In this document: positions 18,067 through 26,947 of the stretch, piece after piece
How positions within the stretch are numbered: the first letter of the stretch is position 1
Layout: each line of letters begins with the position of its first letter
Assembly (NCBI GenBank): GCA_029224965.1
Contig: JAQXVO010000020.1
Span: 1 to 64,000 of the forward strand
Origin: Lachnospiraceae bacterium
GTDB taxonomy: Bacteria > Bacillota > Clostridia > Lachnospirales > Lachnospiraceae
DNA: 64,000 bases
Direction: 5' to 3'
Made by a program: the position numbers and the translations under genes
The notes under the pieces: model-generated
Told to the model about the DNA's origin: nothing
The model's input: only the letters and a program-made list of their open reading frames with translations
Databases searched by the model: none

Positions 18067-19218
18067 TCATCCTTTGGAATATTCGTTCATGGCATCGATG
18101 GTCTCTTCCTTCCACTGGTGGTAGTTTCCGGCCTCAATGGCATTGCGGATCTCCTCCATCAGATGGTTGTAGAAATAGAGATTGTGGAGAACCGCCAGCC
18201 GCATGCCGAGCATTTCCTTGGCCTTGAAAAGGTGATGGATATAGGCTCTGGAATAGGTCCGGCAGGCCGGGCACTGACAGCCTTCTTCGATCGGAGCCAT
18301 GTCGGTCTCATACCTTTTGTTTGTCAGGTTTATCTTTCCCTTATGGGTATAGACGTGGCCGTGTCTGCCGTTTCGGGAGGGGTAGACGCAGTCGAAAAAA
18401 TCGATACCGCGCTCAACAGCTTCCAGGATATTCTGGGGCGTGCCGACGCCCATAAGGTAGGTCGGCTTGTCCTTGGGAAAGTAAGGCGTGGTCTGTTCAA
18501 TGATGTCGTACATCTGCTCTGCTGTCTCACCGACGGCCAGGCCGCCGACCGCATAGCCGTCCAGATCCATTTCCGAGATCCGCTTTGCGTTTTCGATCCG
18601 GATGTCCGGGAAGATGGCTCCCTGGTTGATACCGAAAAGGAGCTGCTTATGGTTGATGGTTGTCTCCTGGTCGTTGAGCCAGTCCATCTTGGTCTTGCAG
18701 CGGGCCAGCCAGCGCTCGGTCCGGGCAACGGAATGTTCGACATAGCTTCTCTCGGCCAGGGCCGGCGGGCATTCATCAAAGGCCATTGCAATGGTTGATG
18801 CCAGGTTGGACTGAATGGTCATGGACTCTTCCGGGCCCATGAAGATCCGGTGTCCGTCAATATGGGACTGGAAGGTAACGCCCTCTTCTTTGATATTCCT
18901 GAGCTTTGCCAGGGAATAGACCTGGAATCCGCCGGAATCGGTCAGAATGGGCCGGTCCCAGACCATGAACTTATGGAGGCCGCCCAGGTCATGGATCAGC
19001 TTGTCGCCGGTCCGGACATGAAGATGATAGGTATTGGACAGAGCCACCTGGGTATCAATGGTATGGAGGTCATCGGTGGAGACCGCGCCCTTGATGGCAG
19101 CGACTGTCGCCACATTCATAAAAAGCGGGGTCTGCACGGTTCCGTGTACGGTCGTGAATTCGGCACGCTTGGCCATGCCGTCTGTTTTCAGAATCCTGTA
19201 GGTTGATTTCTCTGACAT
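18067..19218 (-). CDS. tgt: Queuine tRNA-ribosyltransferase (tRNA-guanine transglycosylase)
   Basis: Tgt exchanges guanine at wobble position 34 of GUN-anticodon tRNAs for a queuosine precursor. The 383-aa TIM-barrel protein shows TDSGGFQVYSL with the catalytic Asp, GGLAVGE, the second Asp in FDCVYPSRNGRHG, and a zinc site CQCPACRTYSRAYIHHL with a downstream His. Length is typical. It lies 38 bp after aroC on the same strand and is probably co-transcribed with it. No queuosine synthesis or transport genes are in the window. Confidence 0.96.
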   Translation of the reverse strand: MSEKSTYRILKTDGMAKRAEFTTVHGTVQTPLFMNVATVAAIKGAVSTDDLHTIDTQVALSNTYHLHVRTGDKLIHDLGGLHKFMVWDRPILTDSGGFQVYSLAKLRNIKEEGVTFQSHIDGHRIFMGPEESMTIQSNLASTIAMAFDECPPALAERSYVEHSVARTERWLARCKTKMDWLNDQETTINHKQLLFGINQGAIFPDIRIENAKRISEMDLDGYAVGGLAVGETAEQMYDIIEQTTPYFPKDKPTYLMGVGTPQNILEAVERGIDFFDCVYPSRNGRHGHVYTHKGKINLTNKRYETDMAPIEEGCQCPACRTYSRAYIHHLFKAKEMLGMRLAVLHNLYFYNHLMEEIRNAIEAGNYHQWKEETIDAMNEYSKG

Positions 19219-19256
19219 ACTCTTTCCTTAAAATTATTTATTACTCTGAACGTTTA

Positions 19257-20363
19257 TTATTTCGTGAGTTCATCCATCCGGTCAACAGAATTTCTGAGAT
19301 ACAGATCCAGGATGGTCATGGCTGCCATGCTTTCGACAACGACAACGGCTCTGGGTACGATAACCGGATCGTGTCTTCCGTGAATGCGGATCTCGGTTTC
19401 TTCGCAGGTGTCTCCATGCTGTCTTACCGTCTCCTGGGTCTGACTGATAGATGGGGTCGGCTTTACGGCCACACGGAAAAGAAGATCGCCTCCGTCCGAC
19501 ATGCCGCCCAGGGTTCCGCCCGAATGATTGCTGGTCTTTACGATGGCCGGCTTCCCTTCGTCATCGACAGACAGGGTAAAGCCGTCATTGTTTTCCGATC
19601 CTCTGGTCCTGGCCGCCCGGAAACCGGCTCCGATCTCAAAGCCCTTGACTGCTCCGATCGACAGCATGGCCTTGGCCAGCTCCGCATCGAGCTTGTCGAA
19701 AACCGGCTCGCCGATTCCGACCGGAAGCCCCAAAACCCGGCATTCAATGATTCCGCCCAGAGAATCCTCATCCTTCCGGGCCTGGTCCAGAATCTTCTCC
19801 GCCTCCTCTGCCGCCTTCGGGTCAGGCAGATAGAAGGGATTCTGTGAAATATAGGCCGGGTCTACATTTTCCGCTGTCACCGGGCCGATGGCCTTGGCAT
19901 AGGTGAGAAAATGAATACCAAGGGCTGACAGAATCTTTTCAGCGACAGCGCCTCCGATAACCCGGCCGATGGTCTCACGGCCGGAGGAACGTCCGCCGCC
20001 CCGGTAGTCCCGGATGCCGTACTTGACCTGATAGGGATAGTCGGCGTGTCCCGGCCGGTAGACCTCTGCCAGGTCGGAATAATCCTTGGAATGCTGGTCG
20101 GCATTCCAGACGATAACCGAGATCGGCGTTCCGGTGGTCTTTCCTTCGAAGACGCCGGAAAGGATCTCGCAGCGGTCGGCTTCCTTCCGGGCTGTGGAAG
20201 CCTTGGACTGGCCGGGCTTCCGCCGGTCAAGAAGGGCCTGGATGTCGGTTTCTTCCAGCGGCATGCCGGCCGGGCAGCCGTCAATGACTGCGCCCAGTGC
20301 CTTTCCGTGTGACTCGCCCCAGGTGGTAACCCGGTATAAATTTCCAAATGTGGATCCTGCCAT
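19257..20363 (-). CDS. aroC: Chorismate synthase
   Basis: AroC removes phosphate from 5-enolpyruvylshikimate 3-phosphate to give chorismate, the last shared step to aromatic amino acids, using reduced FMN. The 368-aa protein has GESHGKALGAVIDGCPAGM at the N terminus, the RGGGRSSGRET signature near residue 125 and the HDPVIVPRAV segment near the C terminus. GGAGGAAG precedes the ATG. No other shikimate gene is nearby. Upstream is the terminator of the lactonase transcript, so aroC starts a new unit with tgt, although I could not find a convincing promoter. Confidence 0.96.
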   Translation of the reverse strand: MAGSTFGNLYRVTTWGESHGKALGAVIDGCPAGMPLEETDIQALLDRRKPGQSKASTARKEADRCEILSGVFEGKTTGTPISVIVWNADQHSKDYSDLAEVYRPGHADYPYQVKYGIRDYRGGGRSSGRETIGRVIGGAVAEKILSALGIHFLTYAKAIGPVTAENVDPAYISQNPFYLPDPKAAEEAEKILDQARKDEDSLGGIIECRVLGLPVGIGEPVFDKLDAELAKAMLSIGAVKGFEIGAGFRAARTRGSENNDGFTLSVDDEGKPAIVKTSNHSGGTLGGMSDGGDLLFRVAVKPTPSISQTQETVRQHGDTCEETEIRIHGRHDPVIVPRAVVVVESMAAMTILDLYLRNSVDRMDELTK

Positions 20364-20442
20364 ATTTCTTCCTCCGAGGAATCTAAAAATTCCGTATTCT
20401 GCATATTGAACTGGCTGAATACGGCCTCATATCTGATCTCTG

Positions 20443-20477
20443 CTTAAAAGAAACGCCGTGAAACGAATTTCACGGCG
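20443..20477 (-). terminator. Rho-independent terminator of the lactonase transcript
   Basis: On the minus strand a perfect 11-bp stem ACGCCGTGAAA-TTCG-TTTCACGGCGT is followed by TTCTTTT. It lies about 95 bp past the stop codon. Confidence 0.92.
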
Positions 20478-20572
20478 TCATTCCTTCCAAGCCAGTTATT
20501 TGATTCTCACAGTCTACTGATGAAGATGGCTCCTCATCTCAATCTGCTGAATTCCGTCAGACCGGTCTATAT

Positions 20573-21631
20573 TTATCTCAGTCTGTGAATATGAATCCGG
20601 TTGGGCTGATGAATCTTAACCGGTGCATTCTTCATCAGGCAGTAGTGGCCTTTCTCGTTGATCTCGAAGGTCCGGATATCGTTGGTATCGTGGTTGGCAA
20701 CGACAAGGAATTTGTCACCGGGCAGAGTTACAATGGACTTCGGATACTCGCCGCTGACATAGGTCATGCCGTCATAGGTCAGGAAACCGGTTTCCGGATC
20801 TCTCTTTAAGGCAGTGACCGCATTCAGTGCATCGATGGCAACGAAGATGTAGTCTTCCTTGGAGGTGAAGCACATATTGAGGGATGCGGCAGCCTCATAT
20901 TTCTGATTCATGACGCTGACCTGCTGAATCTTCTCGAAGACCGGCTCGTCACGGTCATCAATCGAATAACGATAAACCTCAATGGAATTATTGATTCCGG
21001 TCAGGACATAGGCGAACTTTCCATCCTTGGAGAAACGGATCTCTCTTGCGCCGGCATCGATTTCCGGACGGATAATGTCAACCATGGTCAGATTTCCGAG
21101 ATCATAGTCGATCCGGTAAACCTTGACCTGGTTCAAGCCGAAGTCAACGGCACAGAGGAACTTCTCATCCGGTGTCAGGCGGACACAGGTAACCTTGGCA
21201 TGGTCAAAATGCGGATCGCCGAAGCCAATGGCACCGCCCTTATGGAAGATTCCGAAAGCAATACCTTTGATGGTTCCATCCGGATTCAGACGCATCATGG
21301 TAACACGGCCGTCATGATAGCCGCCGACAAAGAGGTAGCGGTTCTTGGAATCCACCTCTACAAAGTCGCCTCTCATACCGCCGATCCACTTCTGACTGGT
21401 CTTGGTCAGATCGCCGTTTTCATCGATTGCGAAGGATGCAACACCTTCATCTGCGATGGAGTAGAGAGTTTTTCCGTCACGGGATACGGTCAGATAAGAG
21501 GGATTGTTGATCTCTGCGACGCCCCGTAATTTGAAAATACCGGTGTCAGGATCGACATCATATACATGAATGCCCCGGCTGTTCTCGTGGGTGTAGGTTC
21601 CTACGTAAGCTACATACTTGTCTTTTGCCAT
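20573..21631 (-). CDS. Lactonase family protein (6-phosphogluconolactonase-like beta-propeller)
   Basis: The 352-aa protein matches the YbhE/Pgl-type seven-bladed beta-propeller: YVGTYTHENSRGIHVYDVD at the start, repeated SRDGKTLY, TPDEKFLCAVDFG and SKDGKFAYVLT blades. The family hydrolyses 6-phosphogluconolactone or related lactones, but many members have unproven substrates. No glucose 6-phosphate dehydrogenase gene is adjacent. Only 5 bp separate it from the U32 gene upstream, so translation is probably coupled. AGGAGG lies about 10 nt before the ATG. Confidence 0.85.
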   Translation of the reverse strand: MAKDKYVAYVGTYTHENSRGIHVYDVDPDTGIFKLRGVAEINNPSYLTVSRDGKTLYSIADEGVASFAIDENGDLTKTSQKWIGGMRGDFVEVDSKNRYLFVGGYHDGRVTMMRLNPDGTIKGIAFGIFHKGGAIGFGDPHFDHAKVTCVRLTPDEKFLCAVDFGLNQVKVYRIDYDLGNLTMVDIIRPEIDAGAREIRFSKDGKFAYVLTGINNSIEVYRYSIDDRDEPVFEKIQQVSVMNQKYEAAASLNMCFTSKEDYIFVAIDALNAVTALKRDPETGFLTYDGMTYVSGEYPKSIVTLPGDKFLVVANHDTNDIRTFEINEKGHYCLMKNAPVKIHQPNRIHIHRLR

Positions 21632-21636
21632 AATGA

Positions 21637-22872
21637 TTATGCCTCCTCTTGTCTCCGCAGAATATCATATGGTTCTGCATCCTGATCGAGACGGACAAAT
21701 AACTCTTCACTCGCGTGAGGGGCACTTTCCATCTCTTCTCCCTCTGCATTTCGGATTTCCAGAACCCTGACTTTCAGATCCCTTCCGTCCTTTTTCATGA
21801 TCTCTATCGTCTCGCCGACGGAAAATTTATTTTTCTGAGTCAGCTGGCAAAAACCTTTCTCGATGGAACGAATGGTTCCGAGATAGGTAGATCCCTTTTC
21901 GTATGTATTGCTGTCATAGATCTGGGCTTCATCGGACGGCTTTCCGTAGAAGAAGCCGGTCGTAAAGGGCCGGTAGGTACAGGAGCGGATCTCTCTGTCG
22001 TACCAGGGCAGATTCTCCTGATATTTCTCGGGAGATTCCATGTAGTCGTCAATGGCCTTTCGGTAGGTCCGGACGACAGTGGCAGCATACAGTGCTGTCT
22101 TCATTCTACCCTCAATCTTAAAACTGTCAATGCCGGCAGAGAAAAGATCCGGTATATGGTCGACCATGCAGAGGTCCTTGGAATTCATGATATAGGTTCC
22201 GCGGTCATTCTCGGCAACGGGGAAATACTGTCCCGGCCGGGTTTCCTCTACCAGAGCGTATTTCCATCGGCAGGGATGGGTGCATTCGCCGTGGTTTGCA
22301 TCTCTTCCGGTAAAGTAATTGCTTAAGAGGCAGCGGCCGGAATAGGAAATGCACATGGCCCCGTGAACGAAGGTCTCGATTTCCATATCCGCCGGAATCT
22401 TCGCCCGAAGGGTCTTGATTTCCTCCAGGGAAAGCTCTCTTGCTGTCACGACTCTTGTGGCGCCCAGCTGATACCAGAAATTGGCGGAGACGTAGTTGGT
22501 GTTATTGGCCTGGGTGGAGACATGGATGGGAATCTCCGGCATGATCTCTCTTGCCAGGGCGAAGACACCGGGATCTGCGATCAGGACCGCATCCGGTTTT
22601 ATATCCTTCAACTCTTGGAAATATTCCTTAATTCCATCAATGTCATCGTTATGGGCGAAAATATTGGCGGTCACATAGACTTTGACTCCATGGTCATGGG
22701 CGAAGGCAATGCCCTCCCGCATCTCGTCCGGATTGAAGTTATCGGCCTTGGCCCGGAGTCCGTAGGCTTCGCCTCCAATGTAGACCGCGTCCGCGCCGTA
22801 GCGCACAACCGTCTTTAAGATATCCAGTGATTTGGCCGGGGCTAAAAGCTCCGGCTTTCGTCCTTCGTACAT
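21637..22872 (-). CDS. U32 family protein, probable tRNA hydroxyuridine synthesis protein (TrhP type)
   Basis: The 411-aa protein begins with ELLAPAKSLDILKTVVRYGADAVYIGG and carries the U32 signature ETFVHGAMCISYSGRCLLS, followed by GECTHPCRWKY. The cysteines are the likely Fe-S ligands of TrhP-type members. Although the family is named peptidase U32, bacterial members of this class build 5-hydroxyuridine at wobble position 34 using prephenate. The upstream gene is the matching TrmR-like O-methyltransferase, as in the B. subtilis yrrM-yrrN-yrrO cluster, which supports a tRNA role. Here there is one U32 gene rather than two. Confidence 0.85.
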   Translation of the reverse strand: MYEGRKPELLAPAKSLDILKTVVRYGADAVYIGGEAYGLRAKADNFNPDEMREGIAFAHDHGVKVYVTANIFAHNDDIDGIKEYFQELKDIKPDAVLIADPGVFALAREIMPEIPIHVSTQANNTNYVSANFWYQLGATRVVTARELSLEEIKTLRAKIPADMEIETFVHGAMCISYSGRCLLSNYFTGRDANHGECTHPCRWKYALVEETRPGQYFPVAENDRGTYIMNSKDLCMVDHIPDLFSAGIDSFKIEGRMKTALYAATVVRTYRKAIDDYMESPEKYQENLPWYDREIRSCTYRPFTTGFFYGKPSDEAQIYDSNTYEKGSTYLGTIRSIEKGFCQLTQKNKFSVGETIEIMKKDGRDLKVRVLEIRNAEGEEMESAPHASEELFVRLDQDAEPYDILRRQEEA

Positions 22873-23002
22873 TCTTATTTTATTCCTTTCGACCTCTTCC
22901 GTCTCATGGCAATTTCAAGTTTTCTAAATTACAAAAATTAAAATGCCTTCATCCAGTCAGCGGATTCATTTCAACGCTCAGAAAATTTTCCAGGCAATTC
23001 CG

Positions 23003-23731
23003 TCACGGATTCGTATTCTTCACTGTCAGTGCGATTCCGTCACCAATCGGAAGAATCTCCGTGGAAAGCTCCGGATCGGTGGTAAGATCCTTCAGATATT
23101 CCCGGATCCTCTTATGAATGGTCCGGTTCCTTCTCGGAATGGCAAAGTGCGGTTCGATAATATCTCCTTCCATGAGAATATTATCGGTCATCAGAAGTCC
23201 GGCCGGATCCAGCAGTTTCTTCAGAAGCGGCAGCCAGACCGGATACTGGCCCTTGGCCGCATCGAGAAAGATAAAGTCATAGGTCTTTCCCTGGCCAATC
23301 AGATCCTGTAACAGGTCACCGGCATCGCCATGGAGGAGATGAATCTGTCCACTTACGCCAGCCTCTTCAAAATGCTTCGCCGCTTTGGGAATCCGTTCGT
23401 CAAAGCTTTCGATCGTATCGATCCTGCAGTCAGCCGGATTGGTCTTTGCCATGAGGATGGCCGAAAAACCCAGGGCCGTTCCGACCTCGAGAATCCGCTT
23501 CGGCTTTAAATGCCGCATCTCGAAAGAAAGAAGGCGCTGGGTCGGCTTTCGAATCACCGGGACATAAGCATCCAGGCAGATTTTTTCAAGATCTCTCAGG
23601 TAAGGCAGAGAATCCAGGGGATCGATCAGGGATTCGAGAAAGATCTCCATCCGCTCGTCTCTCAGATTCTCATATTCGAAGGCCGCCCGGGCGGATGCCA
23701 GGCTTTTGCCTTCATTTTCCTTGATCCGCAC
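23003..23731 (-). CDS. O-methyltransferase, probable tRNA 5-hydroxyuridine methyltransferase (TrmR type)
   Basis: The 242-aa class I SAM-dependent methyltransferase has LEVGTALGFSAILMA (motif I), IESFDER (motif II), FIFLDAAKGQYPVW and LLMTDNILMEGDI, closely following the YrrM/TrmR type that makes 5-methoxyuridine in tRNA. I choose the GTG at 23731 because an ideal AAAGGAGG lies 5 nt before it. The ATG 18 bp upstream would place that ribosome site inside the coding region. The first 25 residues (to about RAAFEYENLRDER) extend beyond the usual family start. A U32 partner gene follows after 130 bp. Confidence 0.85.
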   Translation of the reverse strand: MRIKENEGKSLASARAAFEYENLRDERMEIFLESLIDPLDSLPYLRDLEKICLDAYVPVIRKPTQRLLSFEMRHLKPKRILEVGTALGFSAILMAKTNPADCRIDTIESFDERIPKAAKHFEEAGVSGQIHLLHGDAGDLLQDLIGQGKTYDFIFLDAAKGQYPVWLPLLKKLLDPAGLLMTDNILMEGDIIEPHFAIPRRNRTIHKRIREYLKDLTTDPELSTEILPIGDGIALTVKNTNP

Positions 23732-23850
23732 TGCTGCCTCCTTTTGCATGATCCGATCCGAACTGAAGTAGGCCGGATCTCTGATTCATACTCGAAGAAA
23801 TATAAACCTTTCCGACCGAAACAACTTCGATTGCGGCATTTTCTTTGATC

Positions 23851-25530
23851 TCAGACTTCCTCGATGACAGGAATGATCATGGGTCTTCTCTGGGTTTCCT
23901 TCCAGACGAAGTCTGACAGGGCTCCCTTAACCTCATTCTTGATCCGGGTCCAGTCCTTGACATGCTTGTCCTGGAGACGATCCATAAGGTCCACAACCAC
24001 ATTACGAGCCTCATCCATGAGGTCCTCGGCGTCCTTGACATAGACGAAGCCCCTGGAGACAATATCCGGTCCTGCAAGAAGCATGCCGTTCTCTCTGGCA
24101 AGGGTCATAACCACAATGATGATTCCGTCTTCGGCCAGATGCTGACGGTCGCGGAGAACGATATTTCCGACATCGCCGACGCCAAGACCGTCAACCATGA
24201 CAGCTCCGGTCTTGACCTTTCCGGCAATCTTGTAATTCTGATCCGCGTCGAATTCGAGGACATCACCGGAGGACAGGATAATCCTGTGCTTGTCGTCATA
24301 GCCCAGCTGTTCTGCAATCTTTTCCTGTGCCTTCAGATGCTTGTATTCACCGTGAACCGGGATGGCATACTTGGGCTTGACCAGGGAATAGATGAGCTTG
24401 ATGTCTTCCTGGCAGGCATGTCCGGATACATGGACATCCTGGAAAATGACATTGGCGCCCTTCCTATAAAGCTCGTTAATGACACGGCCGACTGACTTCT
24501 CGTTTCCGGGAATGGGATGAGAAGAAAATACAATCGTGTCGTTGGGCTTGATCTGAATCTTTCTGTGGCTGCCATTTGCCATACGGGACAGGGCCGCCAT
24601 AGACTCACCCTGAGATCCTGTGGTGATGATACAGGTTCTCTCATCCGGGAAGCTCTTCAGCTGATCGACCTCGATCAGGGTGTTGTCCGGAATCTTGATA
24701 TAGCCGAGCTCGGTTGCAATGGTAATGATATTGACCATGCTCCGGCCTTCGACAACGACCTTCCGGCCGAACTTATAGGCGGAGTTGATGATCTGCTGAA
24801 CACGGTCTACATTTGACGCGAAGGTCGCAATGATGATCCGGCGGTTCTGGTTCTCGGAGAAGATGCTGTCGATCGTGTGGCCGACGGTCTTCTCGGACGG
24901 GGTAAAGCCCGGGCGCTCGGCGTTGGTGGAATCGCACATGAGGGCAAGAACACCCTTCTGCCCGATGGCTGCCAGGCGCTGGAGATCGATGGGGTCGCCG
25001 TAAACCGGTGTGTAATCGACTTTGAAGTCTCCGGTGTGAACGATGGTTCCGACCGGTGTATAGATGGCCAGGGCTGCCGCATCCTGAATGGAATGGTTGG
25101 TGCGGATGAACTCGATGCGGAAAGGACCGGCGTTGATGTTGGTGCCGTAGTTTACGACCTTCCTCTTGACAGAATTCAGCATATTATGCTCTTCCAGCTT
25201 GTGCTCGATAATGCCCATAGTCAGCCTGGTTGCATAGATGGGTGCCTGGATCCGGCGAAGGACGTAAGGGATTGCTCCGATATGGTCTTCATGGCCATGG
25301 GTGATGAAGAATCCCTTGACCTTCTTCTGGTTCTCCTCCAGATAGGTGATGTCAGGGATAACCAGGTCCACGCCGAGCATATCGTCCTCCGGGAAGGCCA
25401 TTCCGCAGTCAACGACGATGATGGTATCACCGTACTCAAAAGCAGTCATATTCATTCCGATCTGTTCGAGACCGCCCAAGGGAATGACTTTCAGTTTCTC
25501 GTTCCCGCTATTTTCAGTTTTCTTCTTCAA
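23851..25530 (-). CDS. rnj: Ribonuclease J
   Basis: RNase J is a beta-CASP metallo-beta-lactamase with 5'-3' exonuclease and endonuclease activity in mRNA decay and rRNA maturation. The 559-aa protein shows GGLEQIGMNMTAFEY at the N terminus, the metal site THGHEDHIGA, the beta-CASP region with FSSHPIPGNE and VHVSGHACQEDI, and the C-terminal domain ending in QRRPMIIPVIEEV. The start is TTG with AAGGAGG about 10 nt upstream. It takes the place held by mltG in the B. subtilis ireB-ruvX-yrzB-mltG-trmR series. Confidence 0.96.
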   Translation of the reverse strand: MKKKTENSGNEKLKVIPLGGLEQIGMNMTAFEYGDTIIVVDCGMAFPEDDMLGVDLVIPDITYLEENQKKVKGFFITHGHEDHIGAIPYVLRRIQAPIYATRLTMGIIEHKLEEHNMLNSVKRKVVNYGTNINAGPFRIEFIRTNHSIQDAAALAIYTPVGTIVHTGDFKVDYTPVYGDPIDLQRLAAIGQKGVLALMCDSTNAERPGFTPSEKTVGHTIDSIFSENQNRRIIIATFASNVDRVQQIINSAYKFGRKVVVEGRSMVNIITIATELGYIKIPDNTLIEVDQLKSFPDERTCIITTGSQGESMAALSRMANGSHRKIQIKPNDTIVFSSHPIPGNEKSVGRVINELYRKGANVIFQDVHVSGHACQEDIKLIYSLVKPKYAIPVHGEYKHLKAQEKIAEQLGYDDKHRIILSSGDVLEFDADQNYKIAGKVKTGAVMVDGLGVGDVGNIVLRDRQHLAEDGIIIVVMTLARENGMLLAGPDIVSRGFVYVKDAEDLMDEARNVVVDLMDRLQDKHVKDWTRIKNEVKGALSDFVWKETQRRPMIIPVIEEV

Positions 25531-25559
25531 AATTAAAATTCCTCCTTACAGAGATCTCC

Positions 25560-25595
25560 TGACAAGAAGAAAGACTGCCCCTCTTACGGCAGTCT
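25560..25595 (-). terminator. Rho-independent terminator after the ireB-ruvX-DUF1292 transcript
   Basis: The minus strand reads AGACTGCC, an 8-nt loop, GGCAGTCT, then TTTCTTCTT. It lies 180 bp past the DUF1292 stop and 30 bp before the RNase J start. Confidence 0.75.
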
Positions 25596-25776
25596 CCCCC
25601 TGCAATAAATCCCGTTACAAAACGTTAAAACAATAAGTGATATTTTTATACTGTGATGATTCTATTAAAATTTGTTTTCTCAAAATATGCTCTTGAAAAA
25701 GATCTGAATGTGACTCAGGGAATCATTCCCTTTCATTCAAAATTCAAAAATCCGAATGATAAGAAATTCTTTCCTC

Positions 25777-26031
25777 TCACTCGAAATCCGTATCCTCTAA
25801 CAGTTCCTTGAATACAAGAAGGACTGCCGAGTATTCGGTCTCATCATCAACAGGTACATACGTAGCTTCGTCGCCGGCATCGCCAGGCATCTCACGGAAA
25901 ATATAGGCATCGGAATCGCCCTCCGCCTCTTCGGACAAAAGAAGATAATGGTTCCCGTTCAGGGTTGTCTCCTCGAGAACGTAAAGCTCTGAGGTCTCAC
26001 CGTTTTCATCCTGTAAGGTAATGGAATCCAT
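25777..26031 (-). CDS. DUF1292 family protein (YrzB)
   Basis: The 84-aa acidic protein (ITLQDENGETSELYVLEE, HYLLLS, VLLVFKELL) matches DUF1292. Members are almost always next to ruvX and ireB and have no assigned function. The order ireB-ruvX-yrzB is kept here. Between it and ruvX lie 91 bp without a gene. Confidence 0.85.
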   Translation of the reverse strand: MDSITLQDENGETSELYVLEETTLNGNHYLLLSEEAEGDSDAYIFREMPGDAGDEATYVPVDDETEYSAVLLVFKELLEDTDFE

Positions 26032-26122
26032 AATCTATCCTCTGCTTTCACTAAGAGATACCGCAGCTCATGCGGATGACATAAATATTTTCGTTAAGAA
26101 AGACTCGTTCTCATCCTGCAGA

Positions 26123-26554
26123 TCACTGATTCGTCTCCTGACGATGCATGTAGCTTTCGAGAATCAGAACCGCTGCAATCTCATCGACATAGGTCTTCTG
26201 ATCCTTCTTTCTGACACCGACTTCTTCCATGATCTCATAGGCATCCACGGTGGTCAGACGTTCGTCCTCGAGATAAACCGGAAGGCCTGTTTTCTCCTCG
26301 AGAAGGGCCTTGAATTCCAGCGTATCCTCGACACGAAAGCCGGACGATCCGTTCATGTTCAGGGGCTTTCCCAGAACAATGGCCCTGACGTCATACTGAT
26401 CGATCAGCTCACGGATCCGCGCAATGGTCTTCCGCAGCTTCTTCGGCTTGTCCCGCCGGATAATTTCCAGTCCCTGGGCCGTCAGACCAAGACCGTCCGT
26501 TACAGCAACGCCGACAGTCTTGGTCCCGTAGTCCAGTCCAAGTATCCGGTCCAT
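26123..26554 (-). CDS. ruvX: Putative Holliday junction resolvase / pre-16S rRNA nuclease RuvX (YqgF)
   Basis: The 143-aa RNase H-fold protein starts RILGLDYGTKTVGVAVTD with the first catalytic Asp, has IVLGKPLNMNGSSG and LPVYLEDERLTT with the Glu/Asp pair, and the late Asp in KTYVDEIAAVLIL. The family was annotated as a resolvase; in E. coli YqgF matures the 5' end of 16S rRNA. It overlaps the ireB stop by one base (TGATG), showing translational coupling. Confidence 0.94.
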   Translation of the reverse strand: MDRILGLDYGTKTVGVAVTDGLGLTAQGLEIIRRDKPKKLRKTIARIRELIDQYDVRAIVLGKPLNMNGSSGFRVEDTLEFKALLEEKTGLPVYLEDERLTTVDAYEIMEEVGVRKKDQKTYVDEIAAVLILESYMHRQETNQ

Positions 26555-26823
26555 CAGTCCTGATTCCAGGCTTCGTTCTTGATATAGGCTCTTAAGAGCT
26601 CTTCGACCAGCTCATCCCGCTCAACCTGAATGATCATGGACCGAGCGTTCTTATAGCTGGTAATAAAAGTCGGGTCACCGGACATGATGTAACCTACGAT
26701 CTGGCTGACCGGGTTGTATCCCTTTTCAGATAATGCGGAATAAACCTGGCGAAGGATTTCCTTCACGCCAACTCTGGGTTCTTTCTGAACCTTGTAATAC
26801 TGTGTGTTGCCTAAGTCCTGCAT
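26554..26823 (-). CDS. ireB: IreB family regulatory phosphoprotein
   Basis: The 89-aa protein ([12 protein letters not shown] at the start, [32 protein letters not shown]) is the UPF0297/IreB type. In Enterococcus it is phosphorylated on N-terminal threonines by the PASTA kinase IreK and controls cephalosporin resistance; a Thr is present at residue 7. The start at 26823 is set by AAAGGGTGG seven nt upstream. The longer frame to 26862 would include that ribosome site. Confidence 0.93.
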   Translation of the reverse strand: MQDLGNTQYYKVQKEPRVGVKEILRQVYSALSEKGYNPVSQIVGYIMSGDPTFITSYKNARSMIIQVERDELVEELLRAYIKNEAWNQD

Positions 26824-26872
26824 GTTAACGCCACCCTTTTGTAATGTTCCGGGAAATTGCAATTTATTATTC

Positions 26873-26920
26873 GGCAGGGAAACATTCTCTGTCCGCCTGG
26901 CAGAGAAACCCTCTCTGTCC
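26873..26920. repeat. Duplicated 22-bp hairpin, period 26 bp
   Basis: GGCAGGGAAACATTCTCTGT+CC and GGCAGAGAAACCCTCTCTGT+CC follow each other between mtaB and ireB. Each can form a 6-bp stem (CAGRGA...TCTCTG). This is another case of the hairpin duplication seen elsewhere in the window. Confidence 0.65.
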
Positions 26921-26947
26921 CGATCCCGGATACCTTCTCAATATGCC

